Source: Monilinia fructicola (Eukaryota > Ascomycota > Leotiomycetes > Helotiales > Sclerotiniaceae). Taken from it: a stretch of DNA of 64,000 nucleotides. The stretch lies in NCBI GenBank assembly GCA_008692225.1, contig VICG01000007.1, positions 186,001 through 250,000 of the forward strand. The letters run 5' to 3'. The translations under genes were made by a program, and so were the position numbers. This document shows positions 24,936 through 37,024 of the stretch, one piece after another. Each line of letters begins with the position of its first letter. Positions within the stretch are counted from its first letter, which is position 1. The notes beneath the pieces are model-generated. The model was not told the origin of the DNA. It did no database searches and was given only the letters and a program-made list of their open reading frames with translations.

Positions 24936-25640
24936 TCAGTTATTGGTGAAAGCGAGTTTGAATGGGGATATATAATCACCTTGCTCCTTTGTTGAGTAGA
25001 AAATCTTGCAGGATTCTTTCAAAAACCTCTTGGATATGGTGTTGAATTGATGGAATGGATTTTTTTTGGTGTTTTTGATTGTTTTTCGCCAATTCTTAGC
25101 CTGGCATTCTGGGACAAAAATATTGGGGGGAGTGCTCGAAAGGGGTTCGGGTAAATTTCCGTCGCTTGTGTTGAGAATTGATGGATCTTTCTGCGACACA
25201 AAATTAATTCTTGTCATCAATTGCTAGTTCTCTGTGGGATTCTTCACCTTTGTTTTTGTATTTGACCTATCCACTCTTGTATTTGTGTTTGTGTAGGTAT
25301 GTGGAAAGGTTTGTGGATGCTGCCAAGGACACTCAGCAGGAAGTTGGATCTATTGACGCGTCAGTCAGCAGGTGCATATAATGCGAGTAGTGAACACAAA
25401 AGAACAGCATACCTTGAATATTATGTTGTCTAACTCTTGAAACATCTTGTATCTTTGGATATTTGTAGCACCAGGATCACCTTGATAATGAAAGTCAGTA
25501 TTGAAACTTGTGGTCCAAGGAAGGGAAAACAAACCAGAAGCAGCACACTTCCAACCAAGTCCTCTACAAGTAATTTCTTCTCTGGATATTCTTAACAAGA
25601 AAGAAAAAACAAGTTTGATATCCACATGAGAAGCACAAAT
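24936..25640 (-). pseudogene. Possible split gene fragment, unknown protein
   Basis: A minus-strand segment around 25600-25418 reads as protein (TSFNTDFHYQGDPGATNIQR) and runs into a GTATGC donor-like site at about 25417. A second open segment (about 25195-24936) follows a GTCGCAG acceptor-like site and keeps phase, ending in TGA. Joining them needs an intron of about 220 bp. No convincing ATG precedes the first part. The family is unrecognised, so it is listed as a probable remnant. Confidence 0.25.
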
Positions 25641-28023
25641 TTAAATGATGTTGAATGTTGAGAATGTTTTTGTTTGATTTTTAAGATTGTGTGATAGAAT
25701 TTCCAAGGTTGTTAGATTTTGAGTGTAGTACTAGTCCCAATCTGGATCCTAACCATCTACTAAGCCACCTGGGCATCCATTGATCTTCTAACTTCCAATA
25801 AGAGAGCTAGTATGGTATCTGAGGCTCGCAGTTGAATATACCTAGGTACTGCACGCTCTATCCTAAGGTGATATTTCCGCCAGGCCGCCTTCCTATCAAC
25901 CCATACCAGCCCTCGCCCGTTCCTCCAATCACCATGCTTGTATATGCAGTTCCGTACATTTTGGATTATCAACTTTGATCCCGAGAGTGGTCAAATCTTT
26001 CCACTTATCTTAACCGTAAGCAATTCTTGCCGTTGTAACCTTGGAAGCTCTGCGTGTTTTCTGTTGATTAAAAGATCCATCAAAAATCTATTATTCTCTC
26101 AGTGATGCCGTTGCTGTAGACAATAACTTATTATCTGGGTTGCTTTAACATTCATCGGCACTGGAACAATCAAAGTATCTCTACCGCAGTATTATACTTC
26201 AGGTATAAGACTTTCCTCAACCTCTACTCACCATTTATGCTGTACAAAGTACGAGACCAATCTTAAGATCAGCGTGTCAAACTTTGTGATCTAAAAGTTC
26301 GGATGGGATGCTGGAAATTAGAAGGAAATTTTCCCAGATAAGTATGTCAACGGATGTCTCAAAGCGAAGCTCGACTCCTCAAAGCACATGCTTGATCCTC
26401 ATCGATCAAGAAACAAGCTTAACATCGATCAGCCTATCATCTCAAATCCTTCAGAATTGCATCCTCTTCTCCCTACCACCATAGCCCAGCTAGTCTCTCA
26501 GCGAAGCCTGGGGAGAAAATCATCTCACCGCCAACCAGAGCTACTCAGAGACCGCGAATTGCTTCTCGGCCCACAGGACAGAACTCAGATATTTTTAGCC
26601 CCGGGCATCCACGCCTCGACCTGTTAATCTCAATGAACAGACTCACCAACTCCCCAAACTTCGCAGACCTTCTCCAACTTCCACCCATGACCACTGATGA
26701 GCCTGCCGCTCTTTCTGGCAGATCTCACTTCAGACCATACATTGTACCCGCCGCCATGCCCATAACCTCCAATTTCAAGATTTCTCACTATACCACACAG
26801 CTGTCCTACAGCTCTTGACCATCACCTGTGAATGTGAACAAGTAGCGAGCTTGCGAGTGCAGATATAAATTGGGGATGAGCCAATGATTCAAGAACCGCA
26901 GAACAAGCATCTGTGCCGGGATTTACCCATCCTTCCCTCGACCGAACAATCAACTAAACTCATTGAGGTCAAGTCAATATCTTCTCTGGCAAGAATATTC
27001 GAAACCCAGCTCATATCTCCGCTACAAACTCCACTTCATCGTTGAATTGGACTTACATTGCAAAGACTACATACCATACCCACCTCACACATTCCCATCA
27101 GATTGAATCACGATCATCTACCCCTCATCCCATTACCCCACGTAAAAGAAGAGCCCAACAACCAGAATCCGCTGAGCGCAGAGTACAAGAGATCTCATAG
27201 ATTCCCCTACGTTGCCCTATGCAATCAAGACGCTTCGCAAATGCATATATATCTGCGATTCCATTCCCCACGCTCGTCCTGATATAATAAAACATCCATT
27301 CATCCACGAGAGCGACGTAGGTAAGAGATTACCCATCCATGGATCACACTAACTACCGTCATGCGAAAACATGGCAAATTCCAAGCAGAGATTCCCTGCG
27401 GGAATGCAATTTCAAGATCTCATTATATCCATGTACGAATAGACCGGACTGGTGGCTTCCTAGAAGCTTAGACAAGAAGTTAGATATACCGAACCTAGAC
27501 CATCTATTTATCTGGATCTCAAAACCCGCATGAAGCTTTCTTTTCCTTTCATACCCAAAGTCAAACTCCTCTGCCTCCTTCTTGGATGATAAGTACATTT
27601 GCGTCTTTAAACCTCCATTCTCACATCCCTACATCTATGTGAAATATTCCTTCGCATGGAAAGGAAATATGGAAGGAAGGAGGGTAAATATACCTCGAAA
27701 AAGGTTCACAAGTGTCATGCTGATCGAGAAGAGTAACAAGTGCGGGTGTACAAATAATCATACCCTGAATATTACCTATATAAAGACTGAGCAAACAGTG
27801 ATCAGACATCTCATTATCAAGATCCGGATATCCTAACTACGATCCAAACTGAGAAAATTATAACTCCTTACTCCATCATCCGTATGACCAATCCATCGCC
27901 CAACCCAAAGAACCATTTTTTTCGCCAGATCATTATCATCATTAAATCTCACAGCAGATAAAACGCCATCCAATAAAGGCACAAAACATGAAACAAAAAG
28001 AATACTCAAGCAAATATCAAACA
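25641..28023. other. Gene-free spacer downstream of spc7
   Basis: Four small plus-strand ORFs of 61-79 codons (26388, 26633, 27058, 27339) have no domains, no shared frame and no splice sites linking them. I see no supported gene. Confidence 0.5.
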
Positions 28024-31000
28024 TCACTTCCTCCCCCTAGCCAACAATTTGTCTCCTAGCTCGGCCACAGCTGCCCCCCAAGAAACATTATTTTCATCAA
28101 CTTTCTCCTTGACATAGTTGCCCAATCTGTTAAGCAAGAATTCTCTCATTTTGGGCTCATTGAATCTTTCCCCATAAACCACCTTTGCAACTGGAGAAAT
28201 TTCTACGTCAAATCCATCTTCAGTGCTGTGGCTAATGAGATTAAATGCTAATTCAACCTTTGTGGTGAGAGGCGCAATCAACAACATTGACTTGACAAGA
28301 ATAGAGTTATCTGATGTCTTTGTGACGACGGTTGGACAGATGATATTTAATAAGTGGATATCTTCCACTACCTTTGCAGCTTTGTTCCAAGCGACGCTGA
28401 CGGAATTGAGCAAAGTCTTAATTTCGGTCTCTGATTGAGGTAACCCTCGCACGTGATCGCGAATACACTGAAGAAGAAATTCCTTCTCGGAATTGAGAGG
28501 TTTTGGTTTGTACTCTCGATTGGCGGCGATGTACCAAAGATCGATTCGTGAATTGGCCGGTTTAGTAGTGTTGCTAGAAGCATTTGACTTGAATGCAGCC
28601 GCATCAAATACAAGCTCAATCTCCTTTCGATATGTCATTGAAATCGTAGTTCCGGAAACACCAGTGATAGTCCATCCGTGCTTCTTTTCGATAGCCTCCA
28701 CTTTTGCTAGAAAATTGTTAGTCAAGGTCAATAAACTACGATCGGCGATACATACTCTTGAGGGTACTGATCTCACTCGAACTCCATCCACGACATTCCT
28801 CCCGAATCTTTTCAGCCTCACGTATTTCTTCCAAATAAGTCTCCTTCTGGGTAACTCCGGCTTCAATCTCCGCTTCTCTTGCCTGAAGCTGTTTCTTCAA
28901 CTCTTCGATCATGTTCCTTTTAGCATCAACATCGGCTTCAACAGATATCAGCTGCTGTCGAGCTTCACTGAGCTCTTCAGGGTCACAGCTAGCAATTTCC
29001 TCAGCAGCACTCTTCAGATTTGCTTCGTCATGTTGAAGCTGCTGAGCTTGCTTGATCATTTTTGGGAGTACAGACTCTAGAAGTGCTTGTTGTTTATCGA
29101 GGATTTCTTCATCATTGATCATACCTTCCGCACTTCTAACAAGTTCATCCTTAACAGTCTCCAGTAATGTCGATCGCCATTCATACCACATGCCTTTACT
29201 GAGCAGGCGAGAATGTGTTTTGACATTCTTTAATTGATTGTCCATGACGACTTTCATATCTGACGGCGCAGAAATATACTCACGGAAAAGTGGGGGATTT
29301 TCTTCAAAAGTCTCGCTCTCAATCTCACGAACTGTTTTTCGACCATCTGATATGTATTTCTTGAGTTCGTGACAGGCCTAGGTAAGTTAGTACGGCCAAG
29401 GTTCATCAGAATAGGGTTTGGGCATGACTCACATGCTGAAACAATTCAAGCATAGGGATGGTGGCTGCACCAGCTGCAACACAGTCTTCGAGAGAAACCT
29501 TTGTTTGGTCTGACAATCGACTTCTAATTGGCCCACCACTAGCACGCTTTGGTGCAATCGTATGCCTCCGTTTGGTAGTTGTTAATTCCATAAACCGGAT
29601 GCTTGTCATATTCAGAAAGTCCTGCAACTGTATGCGTTCTTCTTCGATAGATTCTCCGGGTAACTGTGGATACTCAACTGATGCTGCTTGCTGAAATGGG
29701 ATTGCCACAGGCTCTGGCAGGTTGGCTTCGGCATCCTTGAAACGTTCTTGATCACGTGGTGTAGTAATCTGATCCTTGATAGGCGAAGTGCTAGTAGTAG
29801 GAGTGGTGGAAGTGACCGTCGAATCTTCCATACTCTTCCTACTTGAACGGGTGAGTCGTCCAGTTGTTGTTTGTTCTTTGCTGGGTGGCCCTTGAAGATG
29901 GACGTTCTTCACGGGACTGCCCTGATGGTTTCTCAGTCGCTTCATACCGCCGTCATCTTCATCTGAGTCATCTTCATCCAATTCGGCTGGTCGTTTACCA
30001 AGAAGTCCTATTGCAGCACCAGCATGTAAACTCTTGCGACCCTTCATCGACTTCTTCTTGGGAGTCAGACTGTTGATCATTTCCTTGAGATTCAAAGTTG
30101 CATCTTTTTCTTCTCCTTCACCTTGATCCGCTTCACGTTCCATTATCTTGCGGCCATTTTCACGGTCTTCTTCTTGTTCTCGCTCCCGATCAACTTCTGC
30201 TTCCATGATACGAGGATCTTGAAATCGTACACCACGATTCAAGTCTGCTGGCTGGGTAGGCGTGAATGATCGTGCATGTTCTCCAATCGATCCACGTCGG
30301 TCCAATAGTGCAGCGACCTTTGGCGAGCCTAAACCTACCCTGTCAAGGCCAATACCGGTAGACAATCTTTTTTGTGGTGTCAGGATGAAGTTTGGTGTAG
30401 CAAGACCCGTGTTGCCGTCTTGTTTGAATAACTTGTTGGGTGTTTGTTTTTTACTCGAAGATGTACGAGGAGTAGTAGATGATTCTTTGAGATCAGGCTT
30501 GAAGAGTCTTTTGGGTGACCCTGTTCGCATGAGAACATTTTTGGAAGGAGGAGTCTTGCCAGGATGAGATGGCTGAGCAGGTTGTGGGGTGAGTTGCTTT
30601 TGTGGAGTAGTAGGCTTCTTGACTGGTGTCAACAGTTTAGATTTAGGGGTAGACTGAGGTGTGGTGGAGATCCGGTCAGTGCTTCTACGAAGACCCTTTC
30701 CTTTGAATCCAGCTGTGAAGCTTGGGCTGGCAGTTTCTGGTACAGCCAAAGTATCACGGGTACTGGATTTTGGTGGGGAATTGGCGGGAACATCTACTCG
30801 AAATGGTGAGCTGCCAAGGTCTGTTTCCATCTCCATAATCTTTTTCGCTTGGTTGCGATCTCCGGCATTCAATTGTGGTAGAATACCACCTAACGCTTTG
30901 GTCATTTCCATACCGACGGTCGCATCCACATCTGTATCCATTCCCTCAGTCTCGGCTGTATCCGATGGCATAATACGACCCACGGCAGCAGTCATATCCA

Positions 31001-32821
31001 TGTCCATATCCATACCCATGGTTTCATCCCCAGCCGAGGAATCCAAGCTGTCACGATCTCGGCTAGTTTTTGACTTTGGAGCCACAGATGATCGTCTCCT
31101 ATTCTTGGCTGCAGCCGGCTGAGACAACACGCCGCCAATCGCCGATGTAAAGTCCATACTCATATCCTCATCTTCGGATGCCTCTTCTTCCTCAGCTGGA
31201 TGAATACCACCTACGGCGGTAGTTAAGTCCATGGTCTGCTCTCCGAATGCAGATTCTTCTCCTGTTGAGATTCTGCGGGTACTTTGACGACGACCTGCTG
31301 CTTTAGGTTTTGCTTCAGGTTGAGCATTGGGAATAATACCACCAAAAGCACGAGTTACATCCATTGAAAGCTCGTCATCTTCCCGTTGTTGACCTGGCAA
31401 GATTCTACCAACTGCATTTGTCATATCCATATCCATCGTCATTTCTTCTCCCTCCGAGTGCTCGGCATCTGGCTGAACATCCTGCTTGGCTACTGATGTG
31501 AAAGGATTTGCATTCTCTGGGTGTTGCTGTGATTCTATGGGAGCCTTCTTTGCCCATGGGGCAAAGGATGCAAGGATCTCATTATCTTCACTCATTTTAG
31601 TATCTCCTTGCTCATCAAAACTCATTGCCTGTGTACCCGCTTGGTTTGCGGCCCGTCTTAAGGATTGTTCTAGCATCGTATCTGAACCAACAGTAAAGGA
31701 CGATTGAACTGATGCCATTGACATGTTTGTGGTTTCTCCACCATCCATGGTCATCCTAGTTCCATCGTCGCCATCTGAGTCACTGGATGCGAATTCATCA
31801 TCTTCAACATCCTCGGCACCCACAGAACTTCCACTCATAGGACTGGACGAGAAGGCATCGTTAGGGTCATTAAAATTCATGGGAGGTATGACTGAGCTTC
31901 GGCGACGTTTCTTCTGATGGAGGTCGCGTTGATGTTCTGGCGATCCGTTTGTTGTATCATCTTCGCTTTGTTCGGGTGTTGATGGAGGTTCCGAAGGATC
32001 TGAGCTTGGTGGTCCAGACTTTTGCTCGTGCGGGGTATCGACGGAGCCCCCGGTAACATTCGAGGCCCTGCGGGTGGAGTTGGTAGAGTTTGAGGAAGTT
32101 GTTGAATCCTGGTATTCTACAACAACATCCCAAGTATGGAGCGTTGCTTCTGGTGCAAATGAAACACGTCGATTGGCCAAAGACTTGCGCCGGGCATCTC
32201 GTCTGGAATCGACTTCGTTTTGCATAGCAGCCCTCTCTTTCTCTTCCCTTTCCCTAGCTGCAGCTTGTTGTTCTTCCTCTGTTCTCAACGCGACTCTATT
32301 GTCGTTATTTGCTCTCGGCATCTCGATATGAAATGGATCATCAAGCGTTTCAGTACCCGAAGTTTTTGATTCGGCGTCAACACTGAAATCAATCAATAAT
32401 TCGGATGCTGGAACAGGTGGTGATGGGGTTTTTGCTCTTCTTGGACTTGTTCTTCTGTTCGGATTATGCGCCGGAATCTCACGCAGAGGAGGCATTGTAG
32501 GTTTCAGGATTGATCTTGGAAGTGGCTGAGGTATTGTAGCTAGGGACTATGCATCTCTTAAGTTTCTTTCTTTACTTGACGAGTGGGCCAAACTCTTACC
32601 TTGCGCCTGTTTCCCGTTGTATCTTTGAGCGCATCTAATCCACCAGGACCAATACTCTTACTTCTCGATTTCTTTGCCGGCTTTTCAACTGGAGCTCTTT
32701 TCCCAGTAAGTGCGCCAAGTTCAGCAGTCATATTTTCTTTGTCGGCAGGTATTGCAGATAGAGACTTTCGGGATTTTGGTCGACGAGTTGCAGGAAGAGT
32801 CGTCTCCTCTAAAGAAGACAT
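28024..32821 (-). CDS. spc7: Kinetochore scaffold protein Spc7/Spc105 (KNL1 orthologue)
   Basis: Four exons (32821-32600, 32546-29433, 29377-28756, 28706-28024) with introns of 53, 55 and 49 bp encode 1546 aa. The N-terminus carries both PP1-docking motifs of KNL1: SILK (about 86-89, visible only after splicing intron 1) and RVSF (about 201-204). Residues about 440-650 hold six MELT-type repeats such as MDMTNAVGRILP, MDVTRAFGGIIP and MEMTKALGGILP, the known Mps1 targets that recruit Bub3-Bub1. The C-terminal third has the conserved Spc7 block (PPLFREYISAP...MDNQLKNVKTHSRLLSK), a long coiled coil rich in Glu/Gln/Lys, and the terminal RWD region that binds Mis12. The protein sits at the outer kinetochore and links microtubule attachment to the spindle checkpoint. 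The start chosen is the ATG of MSSLEETTL; the five codons upstream in frame contain no ATG. Confidence 0.95.
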
Positions 32822-33202
32822 TCTGAATGTATTCAAATACCAATTGTATGATGTATCATGAAAGTTCTTCTTGTCTTTTGCCTGTAAGTTAGTTGTGGTA
32901 TTTGGTGGAAATCTTGTCCTGGTGTTGCTATGCCGAAACGAAATAAATCAAAGTAAACAAACAATCGCGTCTAATCAGATGGGGAAACGGAATAACTTCG
33001 GAACCCACTAGTACCTCGTTCAAAATGTCCAAAACAACTTTTTATTCAAATCCAATCACATGACCATGACCACACCTCTCGCTTAGCGAAATTCCTTAGC
33101 GGCACACACATTTCGAGAAAATTGCAAATTCAAGAACATTCAATCGACAATCCTATCGACGACCACCACGAATTTGCGACCCTTCGACCAAATTTCGCAG
33201 CC
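32822..33202. promoter_or_regulatory. Divergent spc7 / rps11 promoter
   Basis: This 381-bp region separates two head-to-head genes and must hold both promoters and 5' UTRs. CTAACTTACAG read on the minus strand (32892-32882) resembles a branch point plus 3' splice site, so spc7 may have a 5' UTR intron. The same bases read forward contain GTAAGT, so the assignment is uncertain. No TATA box is obvious. Confidence 0.5.
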
Positions 33203-33977
33203 ATGGCCACCGAACTTACCGTACAATCGGAGCGCGCTTTCCAAAAGCAACCTCACATCTTCCTTAACTCCAAGTCGAAGACCAAGTCCAGCAAGGTTGG
33301 AAAGGGTGGCCGAAGATGGTACAAGGACGTTGGATTGGGATTCAGAACCCCAAAGACCGCCATTGAGGGAAGCTACATTGGTATGTGGACTTTTTTATGA
33401 AATTATGGGAAATGGAGAAGGAATGACAACGCGATATGAAAATTGAAGGCTGGGCTATAATTATTCTGCGGGGTTGGTAGTTGGAGGATATTGGATTTGA
33501 ACTATGGAGGATGACGAAAATAAAATGGAGGAGCGCGATGCTGACCAAAATTTTCTCATAGACAAGAAGTGCCCATTCACCGGTCTCGTTTCTATCCGTG
33601 GTCGTATCTTGACCGGAACTGTTGTTTCCACCAAGATGCACCGTACCCTCATCATCCGCAGAGAATACCTTCACTTCATCCCAAAATACGCCAGATATGA
33701 GAAGAGACACAAGAACCTCGCTGCCCACGTCTCCCCAGCTTTCCGTGTCGAGGAGGGTGATCAAGTCACAGTTGGACAATGCAGACCATTGAGCAAGACC
33801 GTATGTACCAATTTGCGCAAACATGTGGATTTTTTGCGATCGAATCCAATTATTCTCTCTTCGCAAATCAGACCGTTTGAATACTATGGCTAACAACATT
33901 ACCAACAGGTCCGTTTCAATGTTCTCCGTGTCCTTCCCCGAACTGGCAAGGCTGTCAAGTCTTTCAGCAAATTCTAA
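33203..33977 (+). CDS. rps11: 40S ribosomal protein S11 (uS17)
   Basis: Three exons (33203-33380, 33562-33800, 33909-33977) separated by introns of 181 and 108 bp encode 161 aa, the normal length for fungal uS17. Family sequence is continuous across both joins: an N-terminal eukaryotic extension (QPHIFLNSK), then DKKCPFTG at intron 1, a basic OB-fold core ([36 protein letters not shown]), and [11 protein letters not shown] after intron 2. The protein binds 18S rRNA in the small subunit body and stabilises its folding. The ATG sits in the good context CAGCCATGGCC. Early introns are usual in fungal ribosomal protein genes and often boost expression. Confidence 0.97.
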
Positions 33978-35419
33978 ATGGGTTCTTTATCGTACAATGG
34001 GTGCATGTGGTTTTCGGGATGCTGATCAGGAGGGTTGTGATCATATGAATACTGGGAAAGCAGCATGAAATCATGTGCAGTAGCTACGAAAAGTAAATCA
34101 ATACCACGACGTTCCAGACAGAAGATTATGCGCTGCTTGAAGCTTGGTGATTTGGATTGAATTTTTGATTAATGATAGAATCTGAACGGAAGGAAGCTTG
34201 AGCTAGTTTTCGCAATCCAAGAAATCTTGCTGCTCCCACTACTAATCTTGGTGTATATAGCTGCAAATGATAGCACATCCTGGACTAGAGGATAAAGGAA
34301 TGAGATTATATCCAACACGGCACCGGAAGCCATCATGATCATCCGGAGGTTTCCTTGTTCCGTACGTTCATACCCTTATGAGCGACGATCAAAATAAGAA
34401 TGCACAATTCAATGGCCACATAGCACAAGAGGGTGCATTTCAACATAACCAGGAAGCGTTAGGAGGTCGACTTCGCCCATGAGTAACGTCTACCTCCTAG
34501 GTATTTGTTAATTCTAAATACCTACCCATGATGGCCAATCCAGAACCCCCCAGTTTCCACCCATCTATTCTCATGTCGTAGTATTGACAATCCACGGAGA
34601 CCGGTGATCAGTGCTGAGGATTTCCAGCCCCATGATCCGCACATTGATGATTAAAGTTAAATGAGCGTTGTGAATGAGTGACCCTTGGCACAACTGTTGG
34701 TACAACCTTGGAACTGCTGGCACGACCTTGGAATGCAGTAAAGAGATTAAAAGCTGGCGAGCTGCATTTGCAGAATCTTGGATCGAGGTGTCGGATGATC
34801 CGTGACGGGCCGATGGAAATTGGGGCTCGGGATATCCGTGTTGAGTTATCGGAGTTCTGAAGCTGTTTGTTTGTTTTTTGCTTTTTCTTGGAAGATTCTC
34901 GGAAGTGGATTGGATTGGGTTGGCTTGGGTTGGCTTGGGTTGGCTTGGAACTACAGTACTACTATGTTAATGACCGTTTGATGAGTGATGTATTAGGGTG
35001 CACTCTGTAGGTTCACGGTAGGAGGTACCGGGTAGGAGGTACCGGGTAGGAGGTGCTCCAGCTAGGTATGCATGCATGTGGAGATGGGGATGGTGATGCT
35101 AGTTTTAATGTTGATAGTAGATGCTATTAGGAATATCAATATCAACATCAACATCAATATCAACACTAACATCAACATCAATACTAATATCTATTTCCTT
35201 AAATCATGAATATCGATTAATAGTTCTACTCATTATTATGAAAATACTTATTAGATGTTTAACTTTATATAGCCTTATTTGTTCATCTATTATTCATCTA
35301 CCCATATCCATACCTAAATCCATCCATCTACCTACTGTATCTATCCATCCCTTTATGTCTTCTATCCACCAGATCCTCTCTCTCCTCTTCATCAGCCCAG
35401 CTACTCCTTCATAAATCCC

Positions 35420-35500
35420 ATCCACCAGCCATATCCCATCCCTCAGCCGTATCCCATCCCTCAGCCGTATCCCATCCCTCAGCCGTATCCCATCCACCAA
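35420..35500. repeat. 18-bp tandem repeat
   Basis: Three identical copies of CCTCAGCCGTATCCCATC are flanked on each side by a diverged copy (CACCAGCCATATCCCATC and CACCAACCATATCC). The 18-bp period gives a six-residue peptide repeat in the antisense ORF, which is not regarded as a gene. Confidence 0.85.
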
Positions 35501-36245
35501 CCATATCCTCCCATCCATCATCCACCAGCCACAAGTATCCTCCGACCGCAGCGGTAAGATTCCGTTTCGCTCCACCCTTCATCTAAAAGACAAAGTTAAA
35601 AACCCTAAAGCCTCCTCCTCAAACCTTCTTTGTCGGGTTCAACGTTTGATCGATACCCAGGTAGGAAGAGTACGCAGAATAAAAGTCGAGTAGATGAAGT
35701 AAAGACTCCGTAATAATGATGTATATCAATAAATGAATGGATGGACGGACGACCCGCCTCATCATCCACTCTGCCCATCCAATCCACAAATGAAACAAGG
35801 CAACGCACCGCAGTCTTTTGAGATTCGTAACAGCATTGGTTGGGTTGGCTGGGTTGGTTGGTTGGCCGATTTATCGATTCATTAATTTGAATGCTTGGAT
35901 TTGAGTATATACTCTGTACTGTAGTAAGGCAAGTCGTAGATGGAGAAGGGGGGAGAAGGAGCAGAGGAGGAGGGAAAAGATGAAAAAAAGGAATCATTAT
36001 TTGTAATATATAATTACTTAATCATTATATATTTACATTCTTACATACTTTTCTTCATTTATTACCAATTAGCTAATTAATTAGTTCTAGTTTTTATATG
36101 AAGTTTTAGTGTTATTATATTGTTCTATCTACCTAGGTATCTCGCTCTCTGTGTCTTTCGCTCTCTCTTTCTCTCTCACTCTCTTCTCTCTCATTCTCTT
36201 CTCTTTCTCTCTCTATACCATCCTTACCAGTAGATAGATCTCTTC

Positions 36246-36254
36246 TACTCCGTA
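36246..36254. promoter_or_regulatory. TACTCCGTA motif copy
   Basis: Exact copy of the recurring intergenic nonamer, within TACTCCGTACTCTGTACTTC. The role is unknown. Confidence 0.35.
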
Positions 36255-37024
36255 CTCTGTACTTCTTTGTACTCTGGAGTCGTACATATACTTAACTAGG
36301 TAAGCAAGCAATTCTTTGTTAGACCTTCAGGACCTTCGGAATTAGTTTCTATTCGCTCGCTATGTACCCGAAAAGGAGGTACTTGCCGTCCCGAAAGCTT
36401 GAATTTTATGTTATATTATAGATATTCCTATGCTATGCTATCCTATTAATCCTATCCTATATATAGGTATTCCCGACGGCACAATACGCTCGAAACTATC
36501 TCAGTCGACTAACTATTACCTAGGTACTACATTGGTCCACGGGTATTATTGTGAACAGTATTAGGAATCCTCCTAGAAGGTTTCTAGAAGCATTCTGCTT
36601 TTGTTTTTATAATTATTTTCTAATTATTTTTCAATCATCTTTTAATGATTTTTTAATGATTTTGATCTCATTTATATATTACCTATATATACCCACCTAG
36701 CCTTGTTTTCAACGGCATTTAATATCGGTTTATATTTATTTTATATTAGTTCTTTCATATATCCTACCCTGCCTAGGTACCTACACTACCATCCATCCAT
36801 CTATCCATCCATCTATCCATCCATCTATCCATCCACTCATTCATACGCGGAGTATGAGAGAATGAATCAATGAACGAACGAATGAACGAACGAATGAATG
36901 ACCGAATCAATAACCTCATCTCCCATCTCATCTCAACTCTCGCAACCAAACCTTCCAAATCTCCCGCCCTATTCATCCATTCATCCACCACATCCCACCC
37001 GAACCACCCCTCACACCACCACAA

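Larger units (their letters stand above)
33978..37024. other. Repeat-rich intergenic spacer
   Basis: I see no gene. Simple arrays include GGTTGGCTTG near 34916-34948, a GTAGGAGGTACCGG run near 35022-35050, ATCAACATCA near 35135-35180, an 18-bp array at 35420-35500, CT-rich sequence at 36145-36220 and ATCCATCT at 36790-36835. CCTAGGTA-containing palindromes occur at about 36131, 36519 and 36766. ORFs across the arrays encode only short repeats. Confidence 0.6.

Noticed and set aside
35294..35575. Minus-strand ORF with DGIRLR repeats
   Set aside because: Encoded entirely by the 18-bp array and nearby simple sequence.
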